From contig OZ316894.1 in the NCBI GenBank assembly GCA_973895155.1, positions 2,790,001 to 2,854,000 on the forward strand: DNA of 64,000 nt. Reading direction: 5' to 3'. The translations under genes and the position numbers were made by a program. Under the pieces are notes generated by a model. The model was not told where the DNA came from. It made no database searches and worked only from the letters and a program-made list of their open reading frames with translations. Positions 1-11,395 of this stretch are shown here, one piece after another. Each line of letters opens with the position of its first letter. Within the stretch, counting starts at the first letter, position 1. This DNA comes from Marsupella aquatica. Taxonomy: Eukaryota > Marchantiophyta.

Positions 1-572
1 TAGGAATTCAGCCTTGATGAGTTCTCCTCCTAAGAAGGCAGACTTTTGCAGCTCCCATAGTCGAGCGAGCTCCTGCCGTTCTCGAGCTGCTCTTTCTGAT
101 TCTTTGTCCTCATAGGTCCCAATGTACTCAGTTGCCCGTTCGAACAGGCATCGATCCCCAAAAATGAGCAGCTTGATTGACGTTGTTCATATTACCCTTC
201 TTGAGTTGATAGTCGGTATCTGCTCCCGCCTAGAGTGCTTGCCTAAGTAGCTGACAGTAGTTGGTTTCACGTAGTCGTCTGCTTAGTTCGTGCTTGCAAA
301 TGAGCCACCATTCCTTGCGATCGGTCCTTACCCCCCTCCTGCCTGGTCTTCCTTCCCGTTGGTTACCCATAGCCGCCGGCACTTAGCACGCCCTAACCCT
401 AATTGTGTTCCCTGTCGGGGCGTCCTTACTTCCAGCCTTGGCCCGGGTTCCATAGTCACCCTTAATTGTTTATATTTTCCTTGTTTTTGTTACTATACTA
501 ATGTGTTTCCAGGGTACGTACACTCCTGATTTTACCATTTAAATTGGCCTAGTGAATCCTGGCTAGGCATCA
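1..572 (-). mobile_element. Partial, decayed copy of the coiled-coil-ORF element found intact at 41.6-46.3 kb
   Basis: This stretch aligns base for base, with scattered substitutions and small indels, to 45726-46284. That part encodes the N-terminus and 5' flank of the 1207-codon ORF on the minus strand. Shared landmarks are the run coding the start (MEPG, rc of 428-453), the Ala/Glu-rich N-terminal helix segment, and the terminal string ending GGCATCA at 572. Similarity stops there in both copies. The reading frame is broken here. The rest of the element lies beyond the left edge of the window. Confidence 0.8.
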
Positions 573-2384
573 TAAGAAGTTGCATAAAAGATGTTGCATA
601 AAATATGTCAATGCAAAACAGATGACTGTAAAGTTGTTAGAGAAAAGGTGTCATTGTGCAAATGTTGTCGATCATTCTTCAAAAGATGTTGTTGCATAAA
701 AGATGTCACTATGAAAAAGATGTAATAAGCGAAGAAAGTCATGGATGCAAAGCGGGATGCAAAGTATAGAGATCTAGCTATGCAACTAAAATTACCTATC
801 ATACTCTTCTTGATGAGCTTGTGCTTAGATTTTCACTACGATTATGTCTCGGGTGTGAAAGTCAATTGTCATTTCAATTGGGTTGTCATTGTGGTTGAAT
901 GTGTGATTGACATTCCAGAGATTCCAGAAGTGATGTTGTTCATGTACAATGTCATCATTTTGATCCTTATTGTTGCTGAAAAAGTGATGGTGTTTAGGAG
1001 GGTAAGAGTGCAGAGAAGTACAAGATGGGCAATGGTGGCTGTGCAATGGTTGAATGTGCAAGGCTTTGGGCAACATTTTGGATGTTGTTGATCTTGCTTC
1101 CATCCTATAGCATCTTCTGGCTAGGATGTATGCCCAGGCTATCAAGGATCTTTGTCTACACCTACATACAGTCATTCCCCAAGTCATTTGATCTCTCCAT
1201 TTGAGAAACTTAGTTTTGCTTCCCTTTTAGGTCTTGCTTTGCTCTTATTTCCCTGGCATCATTGTCTAGAGCAAAGACAACATTCATAATTAAAGGGAAA
1301 CCAATGATCATCCAACACACAAGTAGTTGGTCAACACTCAGGGATGCATGGTTCACCTCAGCTGAGGCTACATCCAAGGGAACACAAGAGAACTTTACTG
1401 CGTGCACTCTAGGCCCCGCTCTAGGCCCATTGACAAATACCGAGTCTCCCCACTCCAAGATCTCTTCTACCTTTGTAACAATGAGCCTAAGTACCTCCTA
1501 TATATCCAAGCAAACACTACTTGGGGATATACTGTGCAACACGGCTAACCTAACCAAGTCTACAGTTAAGATGAATCCTAACTACATTAACAGTTGTAAC
1601 TCTAGACCTAATAGTAAATGCCTAACAATCATTTATTTAGCAACTCACACTTCCTATTTCTTAGAGTGGGTTTCATTGAGAGCATAGCACCTTTGGCCCT
1701 TTTTGGGCACATGGGCAACAACATAATTTACATTGTTGGCAGATATATTCCTTGTTAAGGATACACCTTTTCTACTTTCATTTGTCATGGATCACTCCAA
1801 TTATGAGCACCAGTTCCGGGATCAGATCTTGTTCAAATTGTATTATTTACCTTCATTCTAGGAGGTTTTGCCTTGGTTTTTGTCCTAGGACCCTGTCCAT
1901 CTTCAGGATGACCTCAATAGGTGATTGTATGCACTCTTCCACTATCTTTAGCATCTTGATTGCCAAAAGCACCTGAAACGGGAGTGAGCTTGGATTGTTT
2001 GTTTGAAAAAGAAGGTGCAAGGGGTGTCTTCAGGCCAAGCCTGGGATTCCTCATTTGCATATGTCTATGGTGGAGTTTGTGATACCCATGCATCTTTGTA
2101 TGGGGCTACCCCACTCACTTCTTGTTGGCTTGCTTTCTCCTTGCACGTGTGGGAAGCTGGTAATTAATGCCATAGGGGCTGTCCATCTTCTTTGTTGCAG
2201 TTGGGAAAACAAAGAAGATGGTTCTTCTCAAAATTGGATTAAAACAACCCTAATGTTCTTCAACAAAAATTTAAATTTTTTTCATTACATCCAATAAAAA
2301 ACCTTATACTTATTTGCGCGTGATGGGTTGGAAGAAAAGAAGTGAGGACCCTGGGTTCATGATTATGTGAGGGATACTATTGCT
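573..2384. other. Intergenic, nothing recognised
   Basis: No ORF with a recognisable domain and no splice-linked coding potential on either strand. 573-760 contains short repeated motifs of the form GTTGCATAAAAGATG. Probably old transposon-derived DNA. Confidence 0.5.
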
Positions 2385-2720
2385 CTGTCAGGATTTCTCC
2401 CTTGGGGAATCACTCATTGGATTAGTAGAATGGGGGTGCAAACAAATAATTTTTAATTATGTCAAACTACTAATTATAACCAAAATTTTATACTAAAGGC
2501 ATTTAAAAATACAATTGGTAAAAATATTATTTTTTGTATTCAACAAGGTATTTAAAAATTTGTCAAAGTAGTATAATAAAGGGTACAAGGTTTTTTTTAA
2601 TTGAATTTGTTTTGAAATTTTTTATTGGTTGATCTATGTTGTTTCGGGGGGTTTCACACTAAGTTATTCCCAAAGGGTTTTCTCTAGGACTTTGGTGCAT
2701 GTGTTGCAAAAGGTGGTGCT
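2385..2720. repeat. AT-rich dispersed repeat, copy 1
   Basis: Matches 17950-18180 over most of its length: both contain ACTAA.GGCATTTAAAAAT, CAACAAG.TATTTAA.AATT and a GTATAATAAA string, followed by TTTTTTAATTGAATTT. The left part (GGGGTGCAAACAAATAA) recurs at 6340-6358. Non-coding, of unknown class; no ends or target duplication could be fixed. Confidence 0.55.
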
Positions 2721-3415
2721 CAACTTGCTTGGTATTTCAAAGATAAATAATCTCATCAGTTATCAACCATCTCCATCAATTAGCCTCATGTCAGTTGCCA
2801 TCTCATCAGAGAGGTTGTCGAGTTGCAGTGCAAGAAAAAAAGGGAACAAAGATTGAATTTTTTTTATTTAAGGGATAACTAATTTTTTTTGGTTTTTTTC
2901 ACTCTAGGGTGTCTGTACACCCCATCTCGGTGAGGTCAGCTGAGGTGGGTGGGTGTCCGTACAGTACAGACACCAAAAAATTCCAACAAAAAAATTTCCA
3001 AATTTTTTCCCGAAATTTAAGATATCTTTTTTTTTGCCCAACATTTGTTGCCGTATGTGTCAGATTTTGTTTTTACGTCAAAATTGATAACTGATGCTCT
3101 TGTGTACCCCGGTATTTCACAATGCACAATAATTATGGGTTGATCAATTAACATGGTTTGTGATGGGCGATGTATCTTGGTTGATGTTGTGATGGCCAAT
3201 ACAAGGGCCAATACATCATTGAGATAGTAGCAACAAGAGCTGAGGCAGGAGTAAGTTACACATTCGGCAATGACAAAACTAAGAGGTAAATATGTTGCAC
3301 ACACTTAGCATCATTTGCCTTGCTCTTGAGATATAATTTTAGGCGACTACATCATGGATCAATTTAATGGAATTCTTAATTTGATAGGCAGCTCACAATG
3401 TTCATAGTCCAATGG
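2721..3415. other. Intergenic, nothing recognised
   Basis: Low-complexity T- and A-runs and short unconvincing ORFs. No family recognised. Confidence 0.45.
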
Positions 3416-3423
3416 GTCCTATC

Positions 3424-3751
3424 CTCGGGGGGGTCACTATATGGAGGGTCATACATCGCGTGCGACGTTTTAGGGTTTGACCCCCCTAACTTTAAAGTGA
3501 AAAATATTTTTTTGCAAAGCCCTTTCTTTCTTAAAATTTTGTCATTTTTTATTAAAAAACCCCTAAAAACTTTATAGAAAGTATTTTTTGCAATTAAATA
3601 GGCCTATGTGTTCTTTAAAGTCGACCAATCAATAAAACATGCCCTATGTGTTCTTCCACCAAACTTTGGAAGTCTTCCGCCACACCCATTTAAATGGGCC
3701 TATACTTCGTCGCACGTGATGTGTCACTTCCGTGGAAGTGACCCCCCCGAG
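3424..3751. mobile_element. MITE family A, 328 bp, perfect 15-bp TIRs and 8-bp TSD
   Basis: Starts CTCGGGGGGGTCACT and ends with its exact reverse complement AGTGACCCCCCCGAG. It is flanked on both sides by the direct repeat GTCCTATC (3416-3423 and 3752-3759). The interior is non-coding. An 8-bp duplication with short TIRs is typical of hAT-type (or some MULE-type) non-autonomous elements. The clean ends suggest a relatively recent insertion. Confidence 0.92.
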
Positions 3752-3759
3752 GTCCTATC

Positions 3760-4417
3760 AGACCTCCAATATTTATTTTGACCAAGTACTTTTGTCAAGG
3801 AATTTCAGTGACATTACAAATAATGTGCTCAAGCTTGAGCAATCTATCATCAATCTCTCACCATATATAGGTGCTAGTGTGCATCCATAGAGGCCTCCCA
3901 CTTACTAGATCGGCATCCCTATCTTTCTTGGAGGTATAGTTACAACAAAAGATGTGGACCATCAGCTCTTGACATGTTTGCTTAAGACATGGATCATTAG
4001 TTCATCACGCTAGTGTAGTGGTTGCTCTTTCTAACCCTTTTTTCTTTTCCTCTTCCTACACTTTTGGGGTTGTTTTTGGCTGCCTCTTTTTGTGTTTGCT
4101 TTTTGTCCTCTTTGAACCTCTTTTGTGCCCCCTTGATCCTATGATGAATTAGATTGGCAAACTCAATGGCAAACAGTGCTTCATTTACTTTGTTTGTTCA
4201 TTTTTGTGTAAACTACAGTTCTTTGGTTTTCAAGTTTGTAAGTAGACTACAAATTAAAAGCTTTGGTGGGACTAGCTACATATTATAGTAGTTGATTTGG
4301 GTTATATGTACTTTTTATTAGGGTAAACACAAGATTAGCATAGGTACGTTAGATGTGACATTAATTAGGGGTAAGGGCAAGAATCAGTAATTATACAAGG
4401 GAGAGTTCTCCCTCATT
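3760..4417. other. Intergenic, nothing recognised
   Basis: No coding signal on either strand. AT-rich with pyrimidine-rich patches around 4030-4130. Confidence 0.45.
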
Positions 4418-4425
4418 CTCCTACT

Positions 4426-4736
4426 GGGGTATTTACAAACGACAGGAAATAGCAAATAGTAACAGAAAATAGAAACTGGTAACAAGAAAATGAGTGGTAA
4501 TTTTTTTTGATTTTTTTTTTTGAATTTTTTTTTTGGGAAAAAAAGTTTTTTTTTCTTCAAAATATTATTATTTTTGCTAGCGCCCGGCGCTGGTAATGCG
4601 CTCCCAAAGCTAGCCAAAAAATGTTGTAACTTAGATTTTTTTGGAAAATGAAACTTTTTAGAAAATATTTTGACATGGTTATTTTTCCTGGTACCAGTAA
4701 ACCTGTTTCCTGTTTTCTGTCACGCGTGCCATACCC
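4426..4736. mobile_element. MITE family B, copy 1 (311 bp)
   Basis: Left end GGGGTATTTACAAACGACAG; right end reads, in reverse complement, GGGTATGGCACGCGTGACAG. The flanking 8-bp direct repeat CTCCTACT occurs at 4418-4425 and 4737-4744. The interior shares T-rich runs and a GCTAGCGCCCGG core with the copy at 8866-9237. Non-coding. Confidence 0.82.
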
Positions 4737-4744
4737 CTCCTACT

Positions 4745-5250
4745 CATCTTTCTCTCACCTCTCCTTTATCTCCTCTCCTTTCTAACCTTGCAAATTTGTG
4801 AGCTAGCAACAAAACATACATAACATAAATCCTTTGGGAATTGAAACCCCCCATGTTCTCAAAGTTTGCACCATCCAAAACTGTTAACTACTTGACAATA
4901 ATTGCTAAACCAAAACATTCCACTTTTACTAGTTAAACAACAGAGTGTACTTCTAATTGATGATATTCTATATGAACATTATGTTTTGCGGGAAAAATAG
5001 AGCTTGCTAAGTCTGGAATTAAATTATGTAGAAAATCCATGTCATCCAGTACATTTAAAGTATCCAATCATTGGAAACTTTAAATGTAAGGATACCCATT
5101 AATTTTGTCCCATGTGTTGAACCCTATATAACTAGTGTGACTTTTCAGTGGAAAGTGATTTCTTGGAGGTTACACATTGATCAAGAGACAAAAGTTTGAT
5201 GAACTCAAATAACTGTTCTGAAACTAAGACTAGAGCAATTTAATTTCATC
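4745..5250. other. Intergenic, nothing recognised
   Basis: No coding signal, no recognisable RNA gene. Confidence 0.45.
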
Positions 5251-5547
5251 CTGGGGGTTTCACTTTCACAAAAAGGGCACATATATCAGGTGAGACGAAG
5301 AAGAAGCTTATTTTATTGGTTCTAAGGGAAGACTTAAGATCTTCTCAGAAGAACAATAGGAATTTTAAAATCTAGTTCTGAGACTTTTAAGAACATTAGG
5401 GTTTTTAAATCAAAATTTTGGAAAATTTCAAGAAGATTCCAACTTTATGAGGGTTGCAAAATAATCTTTTTTCCTACATTTTAGGGGGTCGGAGGCCTAC
5501 AAATGTTGCAGGTGATGGGGAGGCCTCCACAAAGTGAGACCCACAAG
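5251..5547. mobile_element. MITE family C, copy 1 (about 297 bp, decayed)
   Basis: Begins CTGGGGGTTTCACTTTCAC and ends near GTGAGACCCACAAG, the family's imperfect inverted ends. The interior matches the copies at 19176, 19943 and 36921 (a TTTTGAGACTTATAAGAA-like string, then TACATTTTAGGGGGTC). Flanking 8-mers ATTTCATC and ATTACGTC agree at 6 of 8 positions, consistent with an eroded target duplication. Confidence 0.7.
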
Positions 5548-6394
5548 ATTACGTCTGTGTCAAGACTCTAGGGTACCTGTTGACTTCCCCTAGCCTGACC
5601 CTCCTCAAAAGTAGAACTCCAATGGACTTGTGTTATCTTATTTATAAAGTGCGAAGGGGAATTTAGGGTCAGGGTCTAGGCTTCTAGAGTGAAGCCTCTA
5701 GATCACGACTCTACGGCCCCACCAAACTATTAATATGTGCATATAAAGAAGATGTGCATAGATTTACATGATGATATATTATCATGTATGACATAAATCA
5801 TGATTGTTTTTTACCATTTCATTAATTAATATGTAACGAATGAGGATAGGGAAGTCTATATTTTGTTACATTTTATTGTGCTCTTCTCTAATCACATTCA
5901 AAAAACGAGTAGTGACGGGGCTAGTTGACATTAACTTGCATCAAGTCTGGGGGGTCACGATATGGAGGGCCATACATCATGCACAAAGCATTGGGTCATT
6001 TATGACCCTCTAAATAAAGTTGTACGGCACCAATCATTTCACCTATATTTTGATTGAAAACTTAATAAGTATTTCGCCAAAACCATTTAAATGACCCTGT
6101 ACTTCATTGCGTGATGTGATGTGATATTTTTTGACACTGTTCCTTGCACTTTTTTCCTCAAAAGTTTGAACAGTGAAATATGCACAAAAATGGGTTGATA
6201 AGGTTTTTTGGGAGTATCCTATAAGTATGATAAGGAATCCATTTCCTTAAGTAGAGCCACAAGACTGAGAGGAGGGTGACACACAAGGACCTTTGTGATG
6301 CCATCATGGCACTTGGGAATCACTTGTTAGATTATTAGAAAGGGGTGCAAACAAATAAAGGATATTTTAAATCTTGTTGGGATAATAATTATAA
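5548..6394. other. Intergenic with decayed repeat fragments
   Basis: No gene seen. 5947-6150 is a degenerate copy of MITE family A (it keeps GGGGGGTCAC.ATATGGAGGG.CATACATC and the ACTTC.T.GC.GTGATGTG end). 6300-6394 is a fragment of the dispersed repeat at 2385. Confidence 0.5.
5947..6150. mobile_element. Degenerate MITE family A copy
   Basis: The left end CTGGGGGGTCACGATATGG corresponds to 3424-3443. The right part AATGACCCTGTACTTCATTG parallels 3690-3715. The right terminal inverted repeat is largely lost. Confidence 0.55.
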
Positions 6395-6821
6395 TCAAAA
6401 GGCACTGATACTGCTCGATATAACCGGATCTAGGATGAGATCTGGGAGGAAACTTTGCCTGAAACTATCGGAAACCTTTTTCCATTCCAGAAAACATCGG
6501 ACCCCTCGGATAAAATGACGAAGGAGAGGTCGATATGGTTGCCTTCGGACAACTTCCGATATGTTTACTATTGCACCTAGGTTTCGAACCAATATCTTTC
6601 CCAATATCATGTCCGTTGTTTTAAATATCAGACCATGTCCGTTTGTTTTTCCAACGAGCCTCAGGTCCGAGTGTATTTGCATCGGAAGCTAAAGCCTTAC
6701 TTTTGTCGTCTCTTTGCAATGCTATTAATTTTGGACATTGTCCAATAGTTCTGGTATGGGATATGGTTTGCGATGTAGTTTACATCGGTACCTTTATTTC
6801 CGATATATTATGAATCGGAAA

Positions 6822-7886
6822 TTATGATGGTTTTAATATCGGAATTTGTCCGATGCATTCAGTTTTGGACGGGTAAAAGAAGCCGCAATTTGAGTATCGG
6901 AAAGAGACCAAAAATGTACTAGTGTCTGGGTTTCCCTCTGCCGTCTCATCCAGTTCCTCCGGAGTGTCATCAATTTCTTCTCCCTTGTTTTTCTGGTCTG
7001 CTTTTGCAACCACATCCCTTCCTTCCCTGCATTCCCGAGCTAGATGGCCTTTCTTATTACACTTGAAGCAGTGAAATGGAATGTTTTTAAATAGGATTGG
7101 TTGCCAAATGATTATGTCCTCCCTTATCTTAACTTGTGCACTTTGGGGCACCTCCCGCTCAGTGTCCCAAAGGATGCAGGCCCTATCATGTGGATAGGAG
7201 CTGTAGTCGTCTCCTTGGATGTAGTGTAGTAGCTTCCCAAGTGATTCTGCAATCTTAATTCTACATCCTTCTAGCACCAGAGATCGGAAAGGGAGCTCGA
7301 TCCAAACAAGCACCTTCGTATATTTTGCAGATCTGATGTTGAATGAGGGGTCCCATGGGAACGTAAATACCAATTTACGCTCAAGAAACCAAGGTGCTGA
7401 TTCTAGAGCCAGATCACGATGATCTGCCTTTTCAAATACTATCAGGTAAAATCCTTTCCCCACAAATTTAACCTGTAACACTAGCCAATTCCGCCCCGCT
7501 ACCATCCAGTCTTCCACCCATGCCCAAATAGTGGGTAGCATAGGGGTCCAGTCAGTAAAATAACAAAGCATTGCGCAGTTGTATAATTGCTTGACATTAC
7601 TCATAGCTTCTTCCAAGCTCCATTCCACCGTAGTGTATAGCTTCGTGTTCCAATCCCCTTTTGAGTTTTCAGCAATCTCCTTTAATATGTTAATACATTT
7701 ATCTGAAACCCCTTCCCTCCCTTTTCCTTCCGGATTCGCCGTTGTTGCCTCCTCGTTCAGGTTACCAGGACTCACGGGTTGCTGATGCCGAGTTGTTGTT
7801 GCTAAACCCGAAGGTCTGTTTGTTGTTGTGGAGGATCTCATTACCCTAGGCTCCTCAGTGAGAGGTGAAGCCACCATTTCAGCCAC
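6822..7886 (-). CDS. LINE-type ORF1/gag-like protein with DUF4283 and CCHC zinc knuckle (354 aa)
   Basis: Product resembles the nucleic-acid-binding ORF1 protein of plant non-LTR retrotransposons. Residues about 90-250 match the DUF4283 pattern (FYLIVFEKADHRD, then APWFLERKLVF, then KYTKVLVWIELPF). Residues about 272-285 form a CCHC knuckle, CFKCNKKGHLAREC. The N-terminal 70 residues are polar and low in complexity. The last 30 residues after the acidic stretch look like non-coding read-through, so the ORF is probably 3'-truncated. No endonuclease or reverse transcriptase follows on the minus strand below 6822. LINE insertions usually lose the 5' side, so a solitary ORF1 is odd: a fragment, a capture or a domesticated copy. 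Start taken at the first ATG; a second Met lies four codons in. Confidence 0.7.
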   Translation of the reverse strand: MAEMVASPLTEEPRVMRSSTTTNRPSGLATTTRHQQPVSPGNLNEEATTANPEGKGREGVSDKCINILKEIAENSKGDWNTKLYTTVEWSLEEAMSNVKQLYNCAMLCYFTDWTPMLPTIWAWVEDWMVAGRNWLVLQVKFVGKGFYLIVFEKADHRDLALESAPWFLERKLVFTFPWDPSFNIRSAKYTKVLVWIELPFRSLVLEGCRIKIAESLGKLLHYIQGDDYSSYPHDRACILWDTEREVPQSAQVKIREDIIIWQPILFKNIPFHCFKCNKKGHLARECREGRDVVAKADQKNKGEEIDDTPEELDETAEGNPDTSTFLVSFRYSNCGFFYPSKTECIGQIPILKPS

Positions 7887-8795
7887 CTCCTCATGCGCCG
7901 TTTGGACTCCTTGAGTCTCCCATGAGTCGGTGGCCCCTTGTGGGCTCGATCAGAGTTGGCAAATAAATCAAAGGGCTGTTGGGCAACAAAATTAGGATGG
8001 TGTTGTTGAGCCCTCTGCGGGCCCCAATCCCAATTTGGAACTTCCCCACATGAATCTGTGCACTGTATCTCAAGCTATCTTCACCGTGAGATGTCATATC
8101 GTAGCAGGGAGGCGCAGTGGGTAAAAAAGAGTAAAGCAGAGTGTCTTCTTATCTCTCAAATAGTTCCTCCTTGTGAAACCAGTAATTAATGCCAATCAAC
8201 CCCTCCTCTCGAGGATTATCGCATCATAATCACCACCTTTTCTTACTCTTGTTCTTCCCTTCCCTTCACTGTTCCCCCAGCCTTCTCCCTAACCTATATG
8301 TCTCTTACACTTCTCAAATTGCCACTTTTTCCTCCCTGTTCAATTCCTTTGGCCAGCCCTATCTTTGGTGCTGTCCGTTTCTCTCCCATTTTCCCAAAGG
8401 CGATCTCGGCTTGTCCTCCTCTACCTCTCCTATGCTTCCTTTCCTTTAATTCCTTTCTGTCTTAGCTATCCCCAATCTCCATTCACTAGTTTCTCCAGTC
8501 CTCCATTTTGTCGCGGTATATTGCTATTGCTTCCCTTCTATCTCCCTGCCAGGTGCAACGGTTTTACCGTCAATCCTCAAAGTTTGCAAAACCTAATCAC
8601 CTCCAAGGTCCGTGTGCTTACGATCCTAAACCATACTCAGCCATATTAATCTTGATCACTTACGCCATCGCTCCTCAATCAATAGATCCCCCTCGTAATC
8701 TTAATCCCCAGAATCTTGATGATCCTTCTTGATACATTCCCAAACCAAAAACCCACCGTGCACCTCAGCCCCCTTCTTCAGTCCCCAATTTCCTG
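7887..8795. other. Intergenic, nothing recognised
   Basis: 5' flank of the LINE-type ORF. Pyrimidine-rich on the plus strand (8189-8530). Small ORFs in several frames show no family resemblance. Confidence 0.4.
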
Positions 8796-9475
8796 TGTAC
8801 CATAATGTCTTAACTTGTAGTTACCTTATATTGATTCTATAAGTTACGTACAACTGGGGTCAAACGGGTATAACCACCGTGACAGCAAACAGCAAACAGC
8901 AAATAGTTACTTGTAACAGCAAACGGATGGTAAAAATTTTGGAATTTTTTTTGGAATTTTTTTTTGGAATTTTTTTTTTGGAATTTTTTTGGGGAAAAAA
9001 TATTAAATTTTGTTTGTGAGTCGATAATTTTTGGCTAGCGCCCGGAGCTAGTAATAGCATCGCCTTACACTAGCAAAAAATTGTCATGTTTTAAATTATT
9101 TTGAAAATTGTGACTTTTAATGACACATTTTAAGATTGTCTAGTTTGCTCGTAACAGTAAATTTTTGCTCGTAACAGGAAAATTTTTGCTCGTAACAGTA
9201 AATCTGTTTGCTATTTGCTGTCACGGTGAAAACCCTCGGGTCAAACAGTACACCGACCCTTGCAGCGGGCCTTGCAGATGTGTATACCAAGATGCCTTAA
9301 CTTGTAACTTTATATTGATTTTGAAGTTACAAGTGGGGTCAAACAATACACTGATCCTTGCGGATGTGTGTACCAAAATATCTAAACTTGTAGCCTTATA
9401 TTGATTTTAAAGTTACAATTAGGGTCAAACATTACACCGACCTTTGCATATGTGTGTACTATAGTTTATTGCCTT
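8796..9475. repeat. Tandem array of about 100-bp units, split by a MITE
   Basis: Units share the pattern TGTGTACCA, CTTAACTTGTA, TTATATTGATTTT, AAGTTACAA, GGGTCAAACA.TACACCGA and CCTTGCA. At least three diverged copies lie at 9238-9475, and one 5' copy at 8796-8865 is separated from them by the MITE at 8866-9237. Non-coding. Confidence 0.7.
8866..9237. mobile_element. MITE family B, copy 2 (372 bp)
   Basis: Inverted ends: GGGTATAACCACCGTGACAG on the left and, in reverse complement, GAGGGTTTTCACCGTGACAG on the right. The inversion continues for over 30 bp through AGCAAA repeats. Flanked by GGGTCAAAC at 8857-8865 and 9238-9246. That 9-mer also belongs to the surrounding tandem unit, so the duplication is suggestive rather than proven. 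Shares the GCTAGCGCCCGG core with 4426-4736. Confidence 0.78.
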
Positions 9476-10307
9476 AACTTGAATAATATGATATGGACCT
9501 TATAATTATAGTACCCAATTGATAATAAACTTAAGTGAGTCACTTTAGGTACAAAGAGCTAACTTCTCCATTTTTGGAATCCAACAAAGGGCAAATTTCA
9601 CTTTCTTAATATGTAATGTGCTAAGATAACCATAACGATATGAAACAAAATTACAAAAGATTCATCTACCTACCAAGAGTATTGCTGTCTACAAATAAAT
9701 TGCAAATTACGAATACTTATAGTTTTGTTAAGATTGCATAAATCTATTGTGTTGATTCAAATAAAAGCTCTAAGTGTTGTGGTAAATAATAAATTTACTA
9801 ATGTTTGCACATCCATATATGAAAATGCTATAAATTTTTAGCTTATGATAAATATTACATGTGTGAAAATTAGATTTTAAAGTATAGATAGAGTCCATGC
9901 TTGATTTAGCTTTATGAGTGAACAACTTTAGCAATCATATTTATTCAATGTGGAATAAAGCTCAGAGAAACAAACCTCTATTTCAAGCTTAGATGACAGC
10001 TTGGGGTTGTTTCTTAGTGATGCCAAAATTTGTCTGCAAACTCACACAAAATTGCTCATGTCAATTGAATGGACAAAATATCAAGTCACTTCACAAATAA
10101 CAAATAAACACAAATTCTAGTCATAAAAAACATGCACTGATCATATAAACATTTACCTTAATGGTAGTCACCATGAGAAATCTTAAAAAAAGATCTTGTA
10201 TGCCACTTGAGTGTAGCTCCCCCTAGACCTTATTCAAACATATTCCTTGAATATACACCAAAAAAGTCATAAGCACAATCTCAAAACTCATTTACACATT
10301 CAAAAAT
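9476..10307. other. AT-rich intergenic, nothing recognised
   Basis: No coding signal. This is the left flank of the MULE insertion. Confidence 0.45.
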
Positions 10308-10316
10308 AACCAACTA

Positions 10317-10883
10317 CAGCTTTTTACTAAGTAGTCCCCCAAATTGACCCAATTTAGTACCCGCTCCCCCAAACTAAATTATTTCTCAAGTGCCCCCCCA
10401 TTCCGTATGTTGGGTTAAGTAAACCACAGGAGTTAACCCGAGGGTGTCCGTCATTGGTCGGGTGCCACATGGCGAGGCGCTACTTGCCCGCGTGCTACCC
10501 TGGTCAAGAATGCCCGGTCCCGCCCCTCCCTCACCCCCTCTACAGAATTAGGGTCATCGGGCCCTCCTGGCCAAGGATCACCCTGCTCCGGCCCAAAGAC
10601 TCCCTTTGCCCGACGGCTACCCTGCCGTGGCCCAAAGCCTCCCAAGCCCGACGACCACCCTGCTGTGGCCCAAAGCCTCTCAACCCGACCACTGCCCTGT
10701 GCGAAAACTCCCGTTTTGTGTTAAAAAAAGGTTCGAATGTTTCAACATTCGCCCCTTACATAGGTGCAACAGTTTTCAGACTTCGGGAGGGCGACGATTC
10801 CTGCAAGAGTGGGATGAAAGCAGGTGGAATGGATGGCCAGCGGCCTCCCATTGAGCTCCGATGACCTCCTAGCTGGCGTGTTG
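10317..10883 (+). repeat. MULE left terminal inverted repeat
   Basis: Reverse-complement match to 14738-15297. It runs from CTAAGTAGTCCCCCAAATTG through the GC-rich middle (GGTCGGGTGCCACATGGC) to CCTCCCATTGAG near 10850. The ORFs inside it are mirrored in the other TIR and are not genes. Confidence 0.92.
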
Positions 10884-11395
10884 AGGCAACACGTTCTCCC
10901 AAAAGCAACCACCACTGTTTACACATTGCTGCAGGTATTTCACAATGTGGATGGCAAAAAGAAGGTCTTGGGCGAAGGGCAATGACAAGGAGGTGGGACG
11001 GGAGGAGTGCGTTCTGTGAGTTCTCCTCATGTGAGTAGCCAAGGGAGGGGATCAACGAATCCGGTGGGAGCTCGGCATTGTAGGGCAGGCCCAAGTTTTG
11101 ACAGAACTTAGGCTTAAACTATTGCACATTCGAGCCGGTTTCAAGGCAAAATGACATTGTAGTGAAATGGTGCCGACTGTGGGGGAATTCTTGTGAGTGG
11201 CAGAGGGCAACAAAGGACAGAGGACCACCTACTGCAAGAGCAAAGGGAAGCTTGTGTTGTCTTCCAGAAGTTACTGTAAGTGCTATCAAGAAAATGCTGT
11301 ATTCTTTGTTCATGAAGACTGCATGTTATTTATTGTTCCTCTGGTATAAATTTCCTCTGTTCCTCATGTATTGCTTGCTTTGTGGTTTAGGAACC

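Noticed and set aside
10454-10864. 136-codon ORF in the left MULE TIR and its mirror at 14768-15172
   Set aside because: Both arise from the GC-rich terminal inverted repeat and mirror each other. No domain, and better explained as transposon ends.
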